The notes under the pieces were generated by a model, which saw nothing but the letters and a program-made list of their open reading frames with translations, ran no database searches and was not told the DNA's origin. A stretch of DNA of 8,077 nt from an uncultured Granulosicoccus sp. (GTDB taxonomy: Bacteria > Pseudomonadota > Gammaproteobacteria > Granulosicoccales > Granulosicoccaceae), in the NCBI GenBank assembly GCA_938016235.1, contig CALLPU010000173.1:1-8077 (forward strand). The letters run 5' to 3'. Positions 1 to 7,260 of the stretch are shown one piece after another; the stretch's first letter is position 1, and the number at the start of each line of letters is the position of its first letter. Both the position numbers and the translations under genes were made by a program.

Positions 1-1874
1 TCAAGGTCAAGTTTGCTGTCAAGTTCCGTATCCAGCCACCAGCCAGTGGGAAAACCGGTTAGCTGGTAGCTGATGTATTTTGGCTGAGTGTCTGGCTTGC
101 CGAAACGGTTCCAGTGGGCAATACGATGAGCACTGTTATAAAACTGTGGAATGACATAGTGTTCCCAGAGCAGTACACGATCCAGTGCGCGTGTGGTTAT
201 CTGAAGTTTCTCCAAAGACTCTGACTGGATGATCTGTTCAATCAGCTCATCGGCCACAGGGTTCTTGATACCGGCCATGTTGGCTGAGCCGCGTTCGTCA
301 GCTGCTGCGCTGCCAGAGTAGGAGCGCAGCTCAGGGCCAGGGGGAGGGAAGAAATTGAGCCTGGCTGAGATAAGATCAAAATCGAAATCATCGACGCGAA
401 CCTGGTACTGCGCACTGTCAACGATACGCACGGTGTTATCGATACCCGCTTTTTTAAGGTTCTGCAGGAACGGTGCGGCCACACGTTGACCATCGGGTTG
501 CACCAGTAACAGCTCCAGCGCCATCTGCTGGCCTTCCTTCATCAGCTTGCCATTCTCCAGTTGCCAGCCGGCTGCATTGAACAGTTTCAGGGCCGCTCTG
601 AGCTGTTGGCGGTTTCGGCCACTGCCATCACTGACGGGCGCTGCGAAAGTTTCACTGAGTACTTCGGGTGCCAGTTGGTCGCGAAACGGTTCCAGCACGG
701 CAATTTCTTCCGCTGTTGGGGGACCGGAGACACCGTATTCCGAGTTAGGAAAGTAGCTGTTGATGCGATCGTACTGGTTGTACAGAATAGTGCGCTTGAT
801 AGTCTCGAAATCGTAAAGCAGATTGATGGCTTCGCGCACGTTCTTGTCGTCGAAGGGAGCTCGGCGTGTATTGAAAAAATAAGCCTGGATGGCTTGCGGC
901 ATATTGTCTGGTGGCGTGTCCAGCAGTATCTCGCCATTGTCTACTTGTTCAATCTGATAACCCGTTGCCCAGCGCTTGGAACTGTTCTCTGACCTGAAGT
1001 CCATGTCACCGGCCTTGAACGCCTCCAGCATGACTTCAAGGTCGCGATAGTAGTCGAAGCGGATACTGTCGAAATTACTCAGCCCCTGGTTCATGGGCAG
1101 ATCCTTGCCCCAGTAGTCTTCAACACGCTGGTAGGTGATGGATCTGCCGGCATCCACGTCGGCGATAAAGTAACTGCCACTGGCAGGCCCAGGCGTAAGA
1201 TAGGTTTTGCTGATGTCCTTGTCTTTCCAGTACTCCACCGATAACGGTGACAAGCCAGCGACCTTGATCAGCGGCTTCATGTTGTTAACGGTGTTAAAGC
1301 TGAACTTGATAGTGTGTTCATCGAGCACTTCAACGCTTTCCACCTCATCGTAGAATGATTTGAGAAAAGGCCTGCCATGCTCGCGTATGGTCTGGAAGGA
1401 GTACTCGATGTCGGCTGCGGTGATCGGCGAGCCATTGTCGAACTTCGCTTCGGGCCGCATGTTGAAGATGATCCAGGTCTTGTCTTCGGGATACTCCACC
1501 GATTCAGCCAGCAGCCCATAGGCTGAGGCCAGCTCATCCGCAGAGCCCACCATCAGCGTGTCGCTGGTGTAACTCAGGCTGCGCGGATACTCGCCTTTCA
1601 GGATGTAGGAATTGAGGCTGTCGAAGCTACCGAACGCGCCCAGCACAATCGAGCCACCTTTCGGAGCATCCGGATTCACGTAAGGCCAGTGAGTGAGCGT
1701 CTCGTCGTACAGCGGTTCACCGAATTCAGCCATGCTCCAAGTAACGGTGGTGCTCTGCTGCGCATGGGCTGGTACAAATGCCAACGTGGTCAGTGTTGCC
1801 GCGCAGAGCACGCGGGCAGCAGCTGTACGCAGATTTGCCAGGGTGGAGGGCAGTTGGCGGTTTCTCACTTTCAT
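1..1874 (-). CDS. yejA: YejA-like periplasmic peptide-binding protein, 3' end cut by window edge
   Basis: Periplasmic solute-binding protein of family 5 (the OppA/DppA superfamily, YejA branch). In E. coli this protein delivers peptides, including microcin C, to the YejB-YejE-YejF importer. The frame is open from 1910 down to base 1 with no stop. Three in-frame ATGs occur at 1910, 1883 and 1874. I chose 1874 because it gives MKVRNRQ followed by the hydrophobic stretch VLCAATLTTLAFVPA and a signal-peptidase-like site AHA before QQ (cut after residue 38). None of the three ATGs has a clear Shine-Dalgarno sequence. Mature-protein marks include WSMAEFGEPLY, the family-typical PDAPKGG (residues 69-74), AKFDNGSPITAADIEYSF and an AYFFNTRRAPFDDKNVREAI segment. 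About 624 codons are visible, against about 604 in E. coli YejA, and the visible end (GFPTGWWLDTELDSK) resembles the family C terminus. Only a few residues should therefore be missing. Any yejB, yejE and yejF partners would lie to the left, out of view. Family assignment is firm; the substrate is inferred from the family. Confidence 0.85.
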   Translation of the reverse strand, partial: MKVRNRQLPSTLANLRTAAARVLCAATLTTLAFVPAHAQQSTTVTWSMAEFGEPLYDETLTHWPYVNPDAPKGGSIVLGAFGSFDSLNSYILKGEYPRSLSYTSDTLMVGSADELASAYGLLAESVEYPEDKTWIIFNMRPEAKFDNGSPITAADIEYSFQTIREHGRPFLKSFYDEVESVEVLDEHTIKFSFNTVNNMKPLIKVAGLSPLSVEYWKDKDISKTYLTPGPASGSYFIADVDAGRSITYQRVEDYWGKDLPMNQGLSNFDSIRFDYYRDLEVMLEAFKAGDMDFRSENSSKRWATGYQIEQVDNGEILLDTPPDNMPQAIQAYFFNTRRAPFDDKNVREAINLLYDFETIKRTILYNQYDRINSYFPNSEYGVSGPPTAEEIAVLEPFRDQLAPEVLSETFAAPVSDGSGRNRQQLRAALKLFNAAGWQLENGKLMKEGQQMALELLLVQPDGQRVAAPFLQNLKKAGIDNTVRIVDSAQYQVRVDDFDFDLISARLNFFPPPGPELRSYSGSAAADERGSANMAGIKNPVADELIEQIIQSESLEKLQITTRALDRVLLWEHYVIPQFYNSAHRIAHWNRFGKPDTQPKYISYQLTGFPTGWWLDTELDSKLDL

Positions 1875-2105
1875 GGTCAGCATTAGTCTGTTCTGTAAAC
1901 CGATTGTCATTTTTAGTTTAGCAGCCCTTGGCAGGCGGTTTCGCTGGGCCAATGGTCGGAACCTTTCGGCTAAAACACTGCCAGAAGTGCGCCACACACA
2001 GTCTGATAAAATTGTGGAACTTCAGCCGCCCTGTTCCTGTCACTCATGGGAGGGCGATTGAGCCTGCTATGCCCGATACTACCCACCACAAGGATCATGT
2101 TTCGC
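1875..2105. promoter_or_regulatory. Divergent intergenic region between yejA-like gene and ynj operon
   Basis: This spacer must carry the promoters for both divergent transcripts, because each flanking gene is the first of its direction. I could not place a convincing sigma-70 promoter. The best -35-like hexamer on the plus strand is TTGGCA at 1928-1933, but the matching -10 position (AATGGT, 1951-1956) is poor. An AT-rich stretch, GATAAAATTG at 2005-2014, resembles a -10 element but lacks a -35 at normal spacing. Short inverted repeats are present, such as TGGCAG at 1929-1934 with CTGCCA at 1978-1983, and TTTTAG at 1911-1916 with CTAAAA at 1970-1975. They are too short to claim as operators. 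No THI-box-like sequence (the TPP riboswitch core) is seen. Confidence 0.4.
2090..2094 (+). promoter_or_regulatory. Shine-Dalgarno-like AAGGA deciding the ynjB start
   Basis: AAGGA lies 11 bases before the ATG at 2106 and only 2 bases before the ATG at 2097. The 2-base gap is too short for normal initiation, so 2106 is favoured although 11 bases is at the long end. The in-frame ATG at 2046 would add 20 residues in front of an otherwise well-formed signal peptide and is less likely. Confidence 0.4.
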
Positions 2106-3323
2106 ATGCCTACTTATCGCCGATTCATCCCGGTTCTCTTCAGCGCGCTGCTATCGAGTGTCGCGACACACACTTACGCAGTTGAACCCGATAGTGACTG
2201 GGACACAGTCCTGGAAGAAGCCCGAGGTCAAACCGTGTATTTCAATGCCTGGGGTGGCAGTGATCGCATCAACAATTATCTGGCCTGGGTAGCAAAGGAG
2301 CTGGATACCCGCCACGGCGTTACCCTCGAGCACGTGAAGGTGGGTGACATTGCCGAAGTGGTTGGTCAGTTGGAAGCAGCCAAGCTGGTAGGCCGTAATG
2401 AAGACGGCAACGTGGATCTGATGTGGATCAACGGTGAGAATTTTGCGGCCATGAAGCGTAATGAGCTCACCTGGGGGCCCTTTGCCACTCATTTGCCCAA
2501 TAGCCGATACGTCAAGGATTCACCGTCCATCAAGGCCGATTTTTCCGTCTCGGTTGACGGGCTGGAGTCTCCCTGGGGGGGCGCTCAGCTTGTGTTCATT
2601 CATGACTCTGCGGCGGTGGCGTCTCCGCCTCGTTCGGCCGATGCGCTGCTGGAATTCGTCCGCGGTGATGGTCGATTCAGTTATCCCGCGCCACCTGCGT
2701 TTCACGGCACCACGTTTATCAAGCAACTGCTCATTGAATTATCAGCCGAGTCTGCGTCCAGTACCCAGGCATTGTCAGAGCCTGTGGAGAAGGCCGATTT
2801 CAACGCCATCACCGAGCCACTGTGGCGCTATCTGGACGCGTTGCACCCGCTGCTGCGGGGTGCCGGCAAAAGCTGGCCAACCAGTGGCGAAATGACGCGC
2901 CAGTTGCTCGACGACGGTGAAGTGGACATCGCCCTGTCGTTTAATCCCAACGAAGCCAGTGCGGCAGTGCGCGGTGGTCAACTGCCCGATACGGTACGCA
3001 CCTATGTCTTCGATAACGGCACCATCGGGAACACGCACTTTGTGACGATTCCCTGGAACGCCACGGCCAAGGCTGCAGCCATGGTGATGTCTGATTTTCT
3101 GCTCTCCCCGGAAGCTCAGGCGCGCAAGGCTGATCCTGAAATCTGGGGTGAGCCGACGGTGCTGGATGTAGCACTGCTGGATGAGGCCGATCAGGCCCGC
3201 TTCAACGATGTGGATCTGGGCGTGTGGGCATTGCCTATCGGTACCGGATCTGTACTGCCTGAGCCGCACGCATCATGGACCGTTGCACTGGAAAACGCGT
3301 GGATTGAGCGCTACGGTCAGTAA
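2106..3323 (+). CDS. ynjB: YnjB-like periplasmic substrate-binding protein of ABC importer
   Basis: Periplasmic binding protein that should capture the substrate and hand it to the YnjC-YnjD importer encoded next. From the chosen start it has 405 residues (E. coli YnjB is about 388). The first 25 residues form a Sec signal peptide: MPTYRRF, hydrophobic core IPVLFSALLSSVA, cut after THTYA. The mature part carries features I associate with YnjB: YFNAWGGSDRIN (residues 45-56), a DLMWINGENFAAMK block (about 104-117), and near the C terminus the segment FLLSPEAQ typical of iron/thiamine/polyamine-type binding proteins. It is first in a plus-strand operon and is followed 39 bases later by the permease gene. 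Between them AACGG (3322-3326) could pair with CCGTT (3346-3350), a weak stem. Databases often call this family 'putative thiamine transport system substrate-binding protein'; nothing in this sequence proves thiamine. The alternative start at 2097 adds three residues. Confidence 0.9.
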   Translation: MPTYRRFIPVLFSALLSSVATHTYAVEPDSDWDTVLEEARGQTVYFNAWGGSDRINNYLAWVAKELDTRHGVTLEHVKVGDIAEVVGQLEAAKLVGRNEDGNVDLMWINGENFAAMKRNELTWGPFATHLPNSRYVKDSPSIKADFSVSVDGLESPWGGAQLVFIHDSAAVASPPRSADALLEFVRGDGRFSYPAPPAFHGTTFIKQLLIELSAESASSTQALSEPVEKADFNAITEPLWRYLDALHPLLRGAGKSWPTSGEMTRQLLDDGEVDIALSFNPNEASAAVRGGQLPDTVRTYVFDNGTIGNTHFVTIPWNATAKAAAMVMSDFLLSPEAQARKADPEIWGEPTVLDVALLDEADQARFNDVDLGVWALPIGTGSVLPEPHASWTVALENAWIERYGQ

Positions 3324-3362
3324 CGGGTGCGGCCAGACGTGTTAGCCGTTTAGTGCTGCAGG

Positions 3363-5051
3363 ATGAAGCGTTCACTTCAGCTTGCCATGGTATGGCTGCT
3401 CGCCGGCCTGTTTTTGTTCCCCATCATCCTGGGGTTGGCAGGCACAGTATTGCCCTCGATCGGGTGGTTGCCCACCATAGCAACTGGCCAGGGGTTCTCA
3501 GTCATCCTCAGTGATCCGCGTTGGTTGCCAGCGGTGGCCTTGAGCCTGCAAACCGGCATTATCGCCACAGTGCTGGTGTTGGCGCTGACGCTGCTGTCGC
3601 TGATTTGTGTGCATGACACGCGCTTGTGGCAGTGGGTGAGTGCATCCTTACCGCCCATGCTGGCGGTACCGCATGCAGCCATAGCCGTTGGGCTTCTGTT
3701 TTTGATATCCCCCAGTGGCGCGCTGGTCAGGCTGGTCTCTCCAGAGTTGACCGGCTGGGCCCGCCCTCCCACGCAATGGGTGGTTCCGGATGCGAACGGA
3801 TGGTCTCTGATCATTGGGCTGGTAATCAAAGAAACACCGTTTCTGCTGTTGGCCGCTGTGTCCCAGTTGCAGGCTCTGAATGTAGACGCCTCTCTGCGTA
3901 TCGGTCGTACGTTGGGTTATTCACCCGCGCGTTGCTGGAGCCGACTGATTCTGCCCCGGTTGTATCCACGCATACGGCTGACGCTACTCATCATTCTGGC
4001 GTTCAATCTTACCGTCGTCGATATGGCGTTACTGCTGGGTCCCGGTAACCCGCCCACCTTGTCGGTTTTGCTGATGGCATTGGTGAACGATCCTGATTCG
4101 CGAGCCGCTGCGTCGGCCGGTGCGTTGTTGCTGGCCGGTCTGGTCGCCTTGTGTTTTGCGCTCATGTACCTGTTGGAGCGATGGATAGCCGGTGTGGCTG
4201 CCCGTCGGCGCCGAAGCGGTGCTCGTGGTCAGGGTTTTGGTGTGTTCAGGACGTTGGGTCAGGGTGTGGTGCTCGGATTGTTGTTGTCCTGCGCAGCCTC
4301 GTTGGTGTTGCTATTGATGTGGAGTTTTACCCGTCGATGGCGCTTCCCTGATGCCTGGCCGTCTGAATGGACGCTGCAGAACTGGACCAGCCGGGCCGAT
4401 GTGCTGATCGATCCCGCCGTTACCACGTTGAGTATTGCACTGACCGTGGCGCTGGTCTCATTGGTCAGCGCCATCATGTGGCTGGAACTGGAGCGCCGGG
4501 CGCTGGCGCCGCGCATCGACGGTATGTGGTTTCTGCCGTTGCTGATACCGCAGGTGAGCCTGCTGTTTGGCTGGCAAGCGGTGGCACTGTGGTTCGGCTG
4601 GGACGGACACTGGTGGACCGTGGTTTACACGCACTGGCTCTACACGCTGCCTTATGTGATTCTGATTCTGGCAGTAGCCTGGCGGGAACTGGATCCGGGC
4701 TGGGGTCATGCGGCGCAGGTGCTTGGCGCGGGGTATTGGCGCGTGCTATGGAAAATCCGCTTGCCGCTGTTATTACGACCACTCTGCCAGGCGGCGGCGG
4801 TCGCCGTGGCGGTCAGTGTCGCTCAATATCTACCCACGTTACTGCTTGGAGCAGGGCGTCATCAAACGCTGGCCACGGAGCTGGTCACCAGTTTTGGTGG
4901 CGTTGATCGTCGCGTTATTGCAGCACTGGCGGTGTTGCAGAGCCTGTTGCCACTGCTGGCATTCGTGATGGCTTTGCTCTACCCTCGCTGGCGTATGAGC
5001 CGAGTGCAGCAACACGTCAAGTCCATCAATCCTCAACCGGTTCTACCGTAG
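3363..5051 (+). CDS. ynjC: YnjC-like ABC importer permease, two permease domains fused
   Basis: Inner-membrane channel subunit of the importer. The 562 residues contain two binding-protein-dependent permease domains in tandem, as in E. coli YnjC (about 511 residues) and the related ThiP and FbpB-type permeases. Each half carries an EAA-like loop that docks on the ATPase: DASLRIGRTLGYSPARCW ending ILPRL (about residues 175-200), and HAAQVLGAGYWRVLWKIRLP (about 449-468). Many hydrophobic segments are visible in each half, for example around residues 8-30, 60-82, 205-225, 253-270, 301-319, 355-373, 476-495 and 518-540. An arginine-rich cytoplasmic linker (AARRRRSGAR, about 279-288) lies between the halves. 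The ATG at 3363 has only GCAGG directly against it, a poor ribosome site, so translation may depend on readthrough from ynjB. The stop TAG abuts the ATG of ynjD with no spacer, implying coupled translation. Confidence 0.92.
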   Translation: MKRSLQLAMVWLLAGLFLFPIILGLAGTVLPSIGWLPTIATGQGFSVILSDPRWLPAVALSLQTGIIATVLVLALTLLSLICVHDTRLWQWVSASLPPMLAVPHAAIAVGLLFLISPSGALVRLVSPELTGWARPPTQWVVPDANGWSLIIGLVIKETPFLLLAAVSQLQALNVDASLRIGRTLGYSPARCWSRLILPRLYPRIRLTLLIILAFNLTVVDMALLLGPGNPPTLSVLLMALVNDPDSRAAASAGALLLAGLVALCFALMYLLERWIAGVAARRRRSGARGQGFGVFRTLGQGVVLGLLLSCAASLVLLLMWSFTRRWRFPDAWPSEWTLQNWTSRADVLIDPAVTTLSIALTVALVSLVSAIMWLELERRALAPRIDGMWFLPLLIPQVSLLFGWQAVALWFGWDGHWWTVVYTHWLYTLPYVILILAVAWRELDPGWGHAAQVLGAGYWRVLWKIRLPLLLRPLCQAAAVAVAVSVAQYLPTLLLGAGRHQTLATELVTSFGGVDRRVIAALAVLQSLLPLLAFVMALLYPRWRMSRVQQHVKSINPQPVLP

Positions 5052-5720
5052 ATGCAAGACGAGCTGCGCATAGAGAATCTGGGTTTACACCTGCCCACGG
5101 GTCAGTGTCTGGTGCAAGGGCTGTCGTTTTCGATAAAAGCCGGCCAGGTGCTGGCACTCATGGGGCCCAGTGGCAGTGGCAAGTCCAGCATTCTGAGCTG
5201 GCTGACGGGGACAGCCGATGCCCGACTGCATGCCCGTGGAGACATCTGGCTCGGGTCACAGCAGATCAACAACCTGCCCACTGAAAAGCGACGCCTGGGT
5301 CTGATGCTGCAACAGGATTACCTGTTTCCTCACATGAGTGTGGGCGACAATCTGCATTTTGGCTTGCGCGGCGGAACACGTCAATCGCGTAACCAACGGG
5401 TCTCACAGAGCCTGATTGATGCCGGCCTTGCGGGCATGGAACACCGTGATCCAGCAACGTTATCAGGCGGTCAGCGTGCGCGGGTCAGCCTCATTCGCAC
5501 GCTCTTGTCGGACCCCTGTGCCTTGCTGTTGGATGAGCCATTCTCCGGACTGGATACGGCGTTGAGAGAGCAGATAAGACGGTTCACCTGGACTGCAGCA
5601 CAAAATCTGCCCGTACTGCTGGTTACTCATGATCTTGCCGATGTTCCGGCAGAAGCCGAGATCGTGACAATCGGTGAGCCTTGCTCCGAGCTGGATCTGA
5701 CCGAGCCACAAGTGCAATAA
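5052..5720 (+). CDS. ynjD: YnjD-like ABC importer ATPase
   Basis: Cytoplasmic ATP-binding subunit that powers the importer. The 222 residues match the single-domain ATPase size of the family (E. coli YnjD about 217). All nucleotide-binding motifs are intact: Walker A GPSGSGKS (38-45), Q-loop around Q87-Q88 (LMLQQDYLFPHMSV), ABC signature LSGGQRARVSL (137-147), Walker B ALLLDEP (157-163) with catalytic E162, D-loop SGLD (165-168) and H-loop H193 (VTHD). There is no long C-terminal regulatory domain like that of MalK or PotA, so the subunit shows no built-in substrate sensing. The start ATG follows the ynjC stop codon directly and has no evident ribosome site of its own, which fits translational coupling. 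The gene is followed 9 bases later by ynjF. Family placement is firm. Confidence 0.95.
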   Translation: MQDELRIENLGLHLPTGQCLVQGLSFSIKAGQVLALMGPSGSGKSSILSWLTGTADARLHARGDIWLGSQQINNLPTEKRRLGLMLQQDYLFPHMSVGDNLHFGLRGGTRQSRNQRVSQSLIDAGLAGMEHRDPATLSGGQRARVSLIRTLLSDPCALLLDEPFSGLDTALREQIRRFTWTAAQNLPVLLVTHDLADVPAEAEIVTIGEPCSELDLTEPQVQ

Positions 5721-5729
5721 GCGCCGCTG

Positions 5730-6335
5730 ATGCTCGACAGACACATCGTTCCACTGTTGAAAAAACCACTGCGGGCAGTGGCCTTGCGCTTGCAGGCAAG
5801 GGGCGTAACGGCGGACGCGGTCACTGTGTCAGGGTTCGTCGTTGGCGTGGCCTGTGTGCCGGCGCTGGCACTGGGCTACCCGCATCTGGCTCTGGTCCTG
5901 TTGTTGCTCAATCGGTTGGCTGATGGAGTTGATGGCGAGCTGGCCCGGTTGCAGGCGCCTACCGACGCAGGCGGGTATCTGGACATATCCCTGGACTTTA
6001 TCTTCTACGCCATTTTTCCACTGGGTTTTGCTTTTGCCGATCCAGCCAACAATGCGTTACCGGCTGCGGTTCTGATCGCAAGCTTCGTGGGAACCGGCGC
6101 CAGTTTTCTTGCATTTGCAACGCAGGCCCAGAAACAAGCCATCGTGAGCCCGGATTTTGAATACAAGAGCTTGTACTATTTGAATGGCCTCGCAGAAGGC
6201 ACCGAGACCATTCTCTGTTTTGCACTGATGTGTCTGTTTGCAGACTATTTCGTGCTCATTGCCTGGATTTTTGCGAGTTTGTGCCTGATTACCGCCGCTA
6301 ACCGCGTCATATTTGGTTACCGCACGCTCAGATAG
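5730..6335 (+). CDS. ynjF: YnjF-like CDP-alcohol phosphatidyltransferase family membrane protein
   Basis: Integral membrane enzyme of the family that moves a phosphatidyl (or similar) group from a CDP-activated donor to an alcohol, releasing CMP; phosphatidylglycerophosphate and phosphatidylserine synthases belong here. The 201 residues closely match E. coli YnjF as I remember it, including the opening MLDRH, TDAGGYLDISLDF, GTGASFLAFA and the segment YYLNGLAEGTETIL. The catalytic metal-binding motif is present and complete: D65, D68-G69, A72-R73, G81, D85 and D89. Only seven residues lie between R73 and G81; the classical pattern has eight. About six hydrophobic segments are visible (for example 33-50, 52-62, 88-103, 110-130, 158-172 and 174-190). 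It starts 9 bases after ynjD and is very likely co-transcribed with the importer. E. coli YnjF has no established substrate that I know of, so neither the alcohol nor the lipid donor can be named. The start has no clear Shine-Dalgarno sequence. Confidence 0.93.
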   Translation: MLDRHIVPLLKKPLRAVALRLQARGVTADAVTVSGFVVGVACVPALALGYPHLALVLLLLNRLADGVDGELARLQAPTDAGGYLDISLDFIFYAIFPLGFAFADPANNALPAAVLIASFVGTGASFLAFATQAQKQAIVSPDFEYKSLYYLNGLAEGTETILCFALMCLFADYFVLIAWIFASLCLITAANRVIFGYRTLR

Positions 6336-6447
6336 CTGGACACCTGAGCTGGTGGCAACTAAGTAGGTGAATTGCGCTAGCGGCATCGGTGTTGTTCCGG
6401 TAAGTTGTTCCTCTTGTCCTAAACGTTTCAGGTTGGTCGAATTGCCA

Positions 6448-7164
6448 ATGAGTGGATTGCAGTCTGGATTTGCCTGCTGTGCTTGCGCGCTGAGCGTTGC
6501 GCTATCGGGCTGCGGTGATTCGCAATCCCCGGTTGAGACTATCGATACCGGCATGCTGGTTATCGATGATGCTGAGCCCCCTGTCGGCGATGATCCCGTA
6601 ACTGAACCCGGGCTACCGCCCTTGGTGGCCCAGCCCGCTCAGGATGCGCCTGTGATCAACCTAGGTCCGGAAGGCGACAGTGGGGTTACGGTGAACACAC
6701 GCCGCTATCCGCTGGATTCAGCGTTGGGCGATATCTGGGGTGTGGAGGATGATCACTACAACGTGGACTTCACTCTCACCAACGGCAAGTTTCTGGTCAA
6801 TTCCACAGTGATTGATGGCATTACCCACAGCCTGCTCGTGCCGGTGAAAGCCACGGCTATTGTGTATGCGGAGCTCTACAGCCCCGGGGAATCTCTGGCG
6901 TTCGTGACATACAGCTATTCGCCTTTCGGTGCCGGTGGCGGGGTGCTGGCGGGCAACGCCTTTTTCGATCAGGCCTACGTTGGCATGGACACCAACAACA
7001 GTGGTGATGTAGAGGATGACGAAAAGATTCTGATCACCGGCGGCACCGTCGAGTTCACAGGCACGCTGCCTGATATTGAATTGCGGTTCAGCGTCACGCT
7101 TGAAAATGGCGAGACAGCGGAAGGCCATTACACCGGTTTGTTCGATTTTGCCGACCGGCGCTAG
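6448..7164 (+). CDS. Predicted lipoprotein with EF-hand-like calcium loop, function unknown
   Basis: I do not recognise this family. The product begins with a cysteine-rich hydrophobic segment (FACCACALSVALSGC) ending in a lipobox LSGC, so C22 should be lipidated. Gly follows the cysteine rather than Asp, which by the Lol rule of Enterobacteria suggests the outer membrane. Residues about 23-75 are a proline- and acid-rich linker. The rest (about 75-238) alternates short hydrophobic and polar runs and looks like a beta-rich extracytoplasmic domain. Residues 181-192 (DTNNSGDVEDDE) fit the 12-residue EF-hand loop: D1, N3, S5, G6, V8, E9, E12. The start is uncertain. The ATG at 6448 leaves no positive charge before the hydrophobic core, which is odd. 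In-frame upstream choices are TTG 6442, TTG 6433 and GTG 6367, and the last would include a KRFR cluster but gives a 48-residue leader. The gene follows ynjF by about 110 bases and could have its own promoter. Cargo and role are unknown. Confidence 0.72.
   Translation: MSGLQSGFACCACALSVALSGCGDSQSPVETIDTGMLVIDDAEPPVGDDPVTEPGLPPLVAQPAQDAPVINLGPEGDSGVTVNTRRYPLDSALGDIWGVEDDHYNVDFTLTNGKFLVNSTVIDGITHSLLVPVKATAIVYAELYSPGESLAFVTYSYSPFGAGGGVLAGNAFFDQAYVGMDTNNSGDVEDDEKILITGGTVEFTGTLPDIELRFSVTLENGETAEGHYTGLFDFADRR
6988..7023 (+). other. EF-hand-like calcium-binding loop within the lipoprotein
   Basis: Twelve codons encode DTNNSGDVEDDE. Canonical EF-hand loops place oxygen ligands at positions 1, 3, 5, 9 and 12 with Gly at 6 and a hydrophobic residue at 8, and all are met here. 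I see only one loop and no obvious helices on both sides, so it may be a lone EF-hand-like or dockerin-like calcium site in a beta-rich protein. Confidence 0.6.
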
Positions 7165-7260
7165 TCAACGCTGCCTGAGCGCGCAGGTTCCGCGCGGTGA
7201 TTCCCTTTAGCGAGTAGTGAAGAGCCAGCGGCTCATGGCAGCGCTGACTCCTCGTTTCGG

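Noticed and set aside
547..992. Plus-strand open frames of 69 and 143 codons
   Set aside because: They are antisense to the continuous yejA-like frame, whose translation matches a known family throughout.
2069..2185. Possible short upstream frame starting at ATG 2069 after GGGAGGG (2048-2054)
   Set aside because: The spacing of 14 bases is too long, and the frame overlaps the ynjB signal peptide in another frame with no sign of being a leader peptide.
2106..5720. Calling the importer thiBPQ
   Set aside because: The binding protein, longer fused permease and adjacent ynjF fit the YnjBCD group better. No thiamine riboswitch is visible.
5681..5923. Plus-strand open frame of 80 codons overlapping the start of ynjF
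   Set aside because: It lies in another frame across the end of ynjD and the start of ynjF, both of which have clear family motifs. Its translation has no recognisable feature.
6336..6447. Search for a terminator or promoter between ynjF and the lipoprotein gene
   Set aside because: Only a 4-5 base stem (CACC/GGTG near 6340-6354) without a T run, and no convincing -35/-10 pair, so neither was annotated.
7180..7234. Two hairpins in the convergent gap: CGCGC/GCGCG (7180-7196) and GAGCC/GGCTC (7222-7234)
   Set aside because: Stems are only 5 base pairs and neither is followed by a run of T on the relevant strand. A terminator is expected here, but these do not support one.
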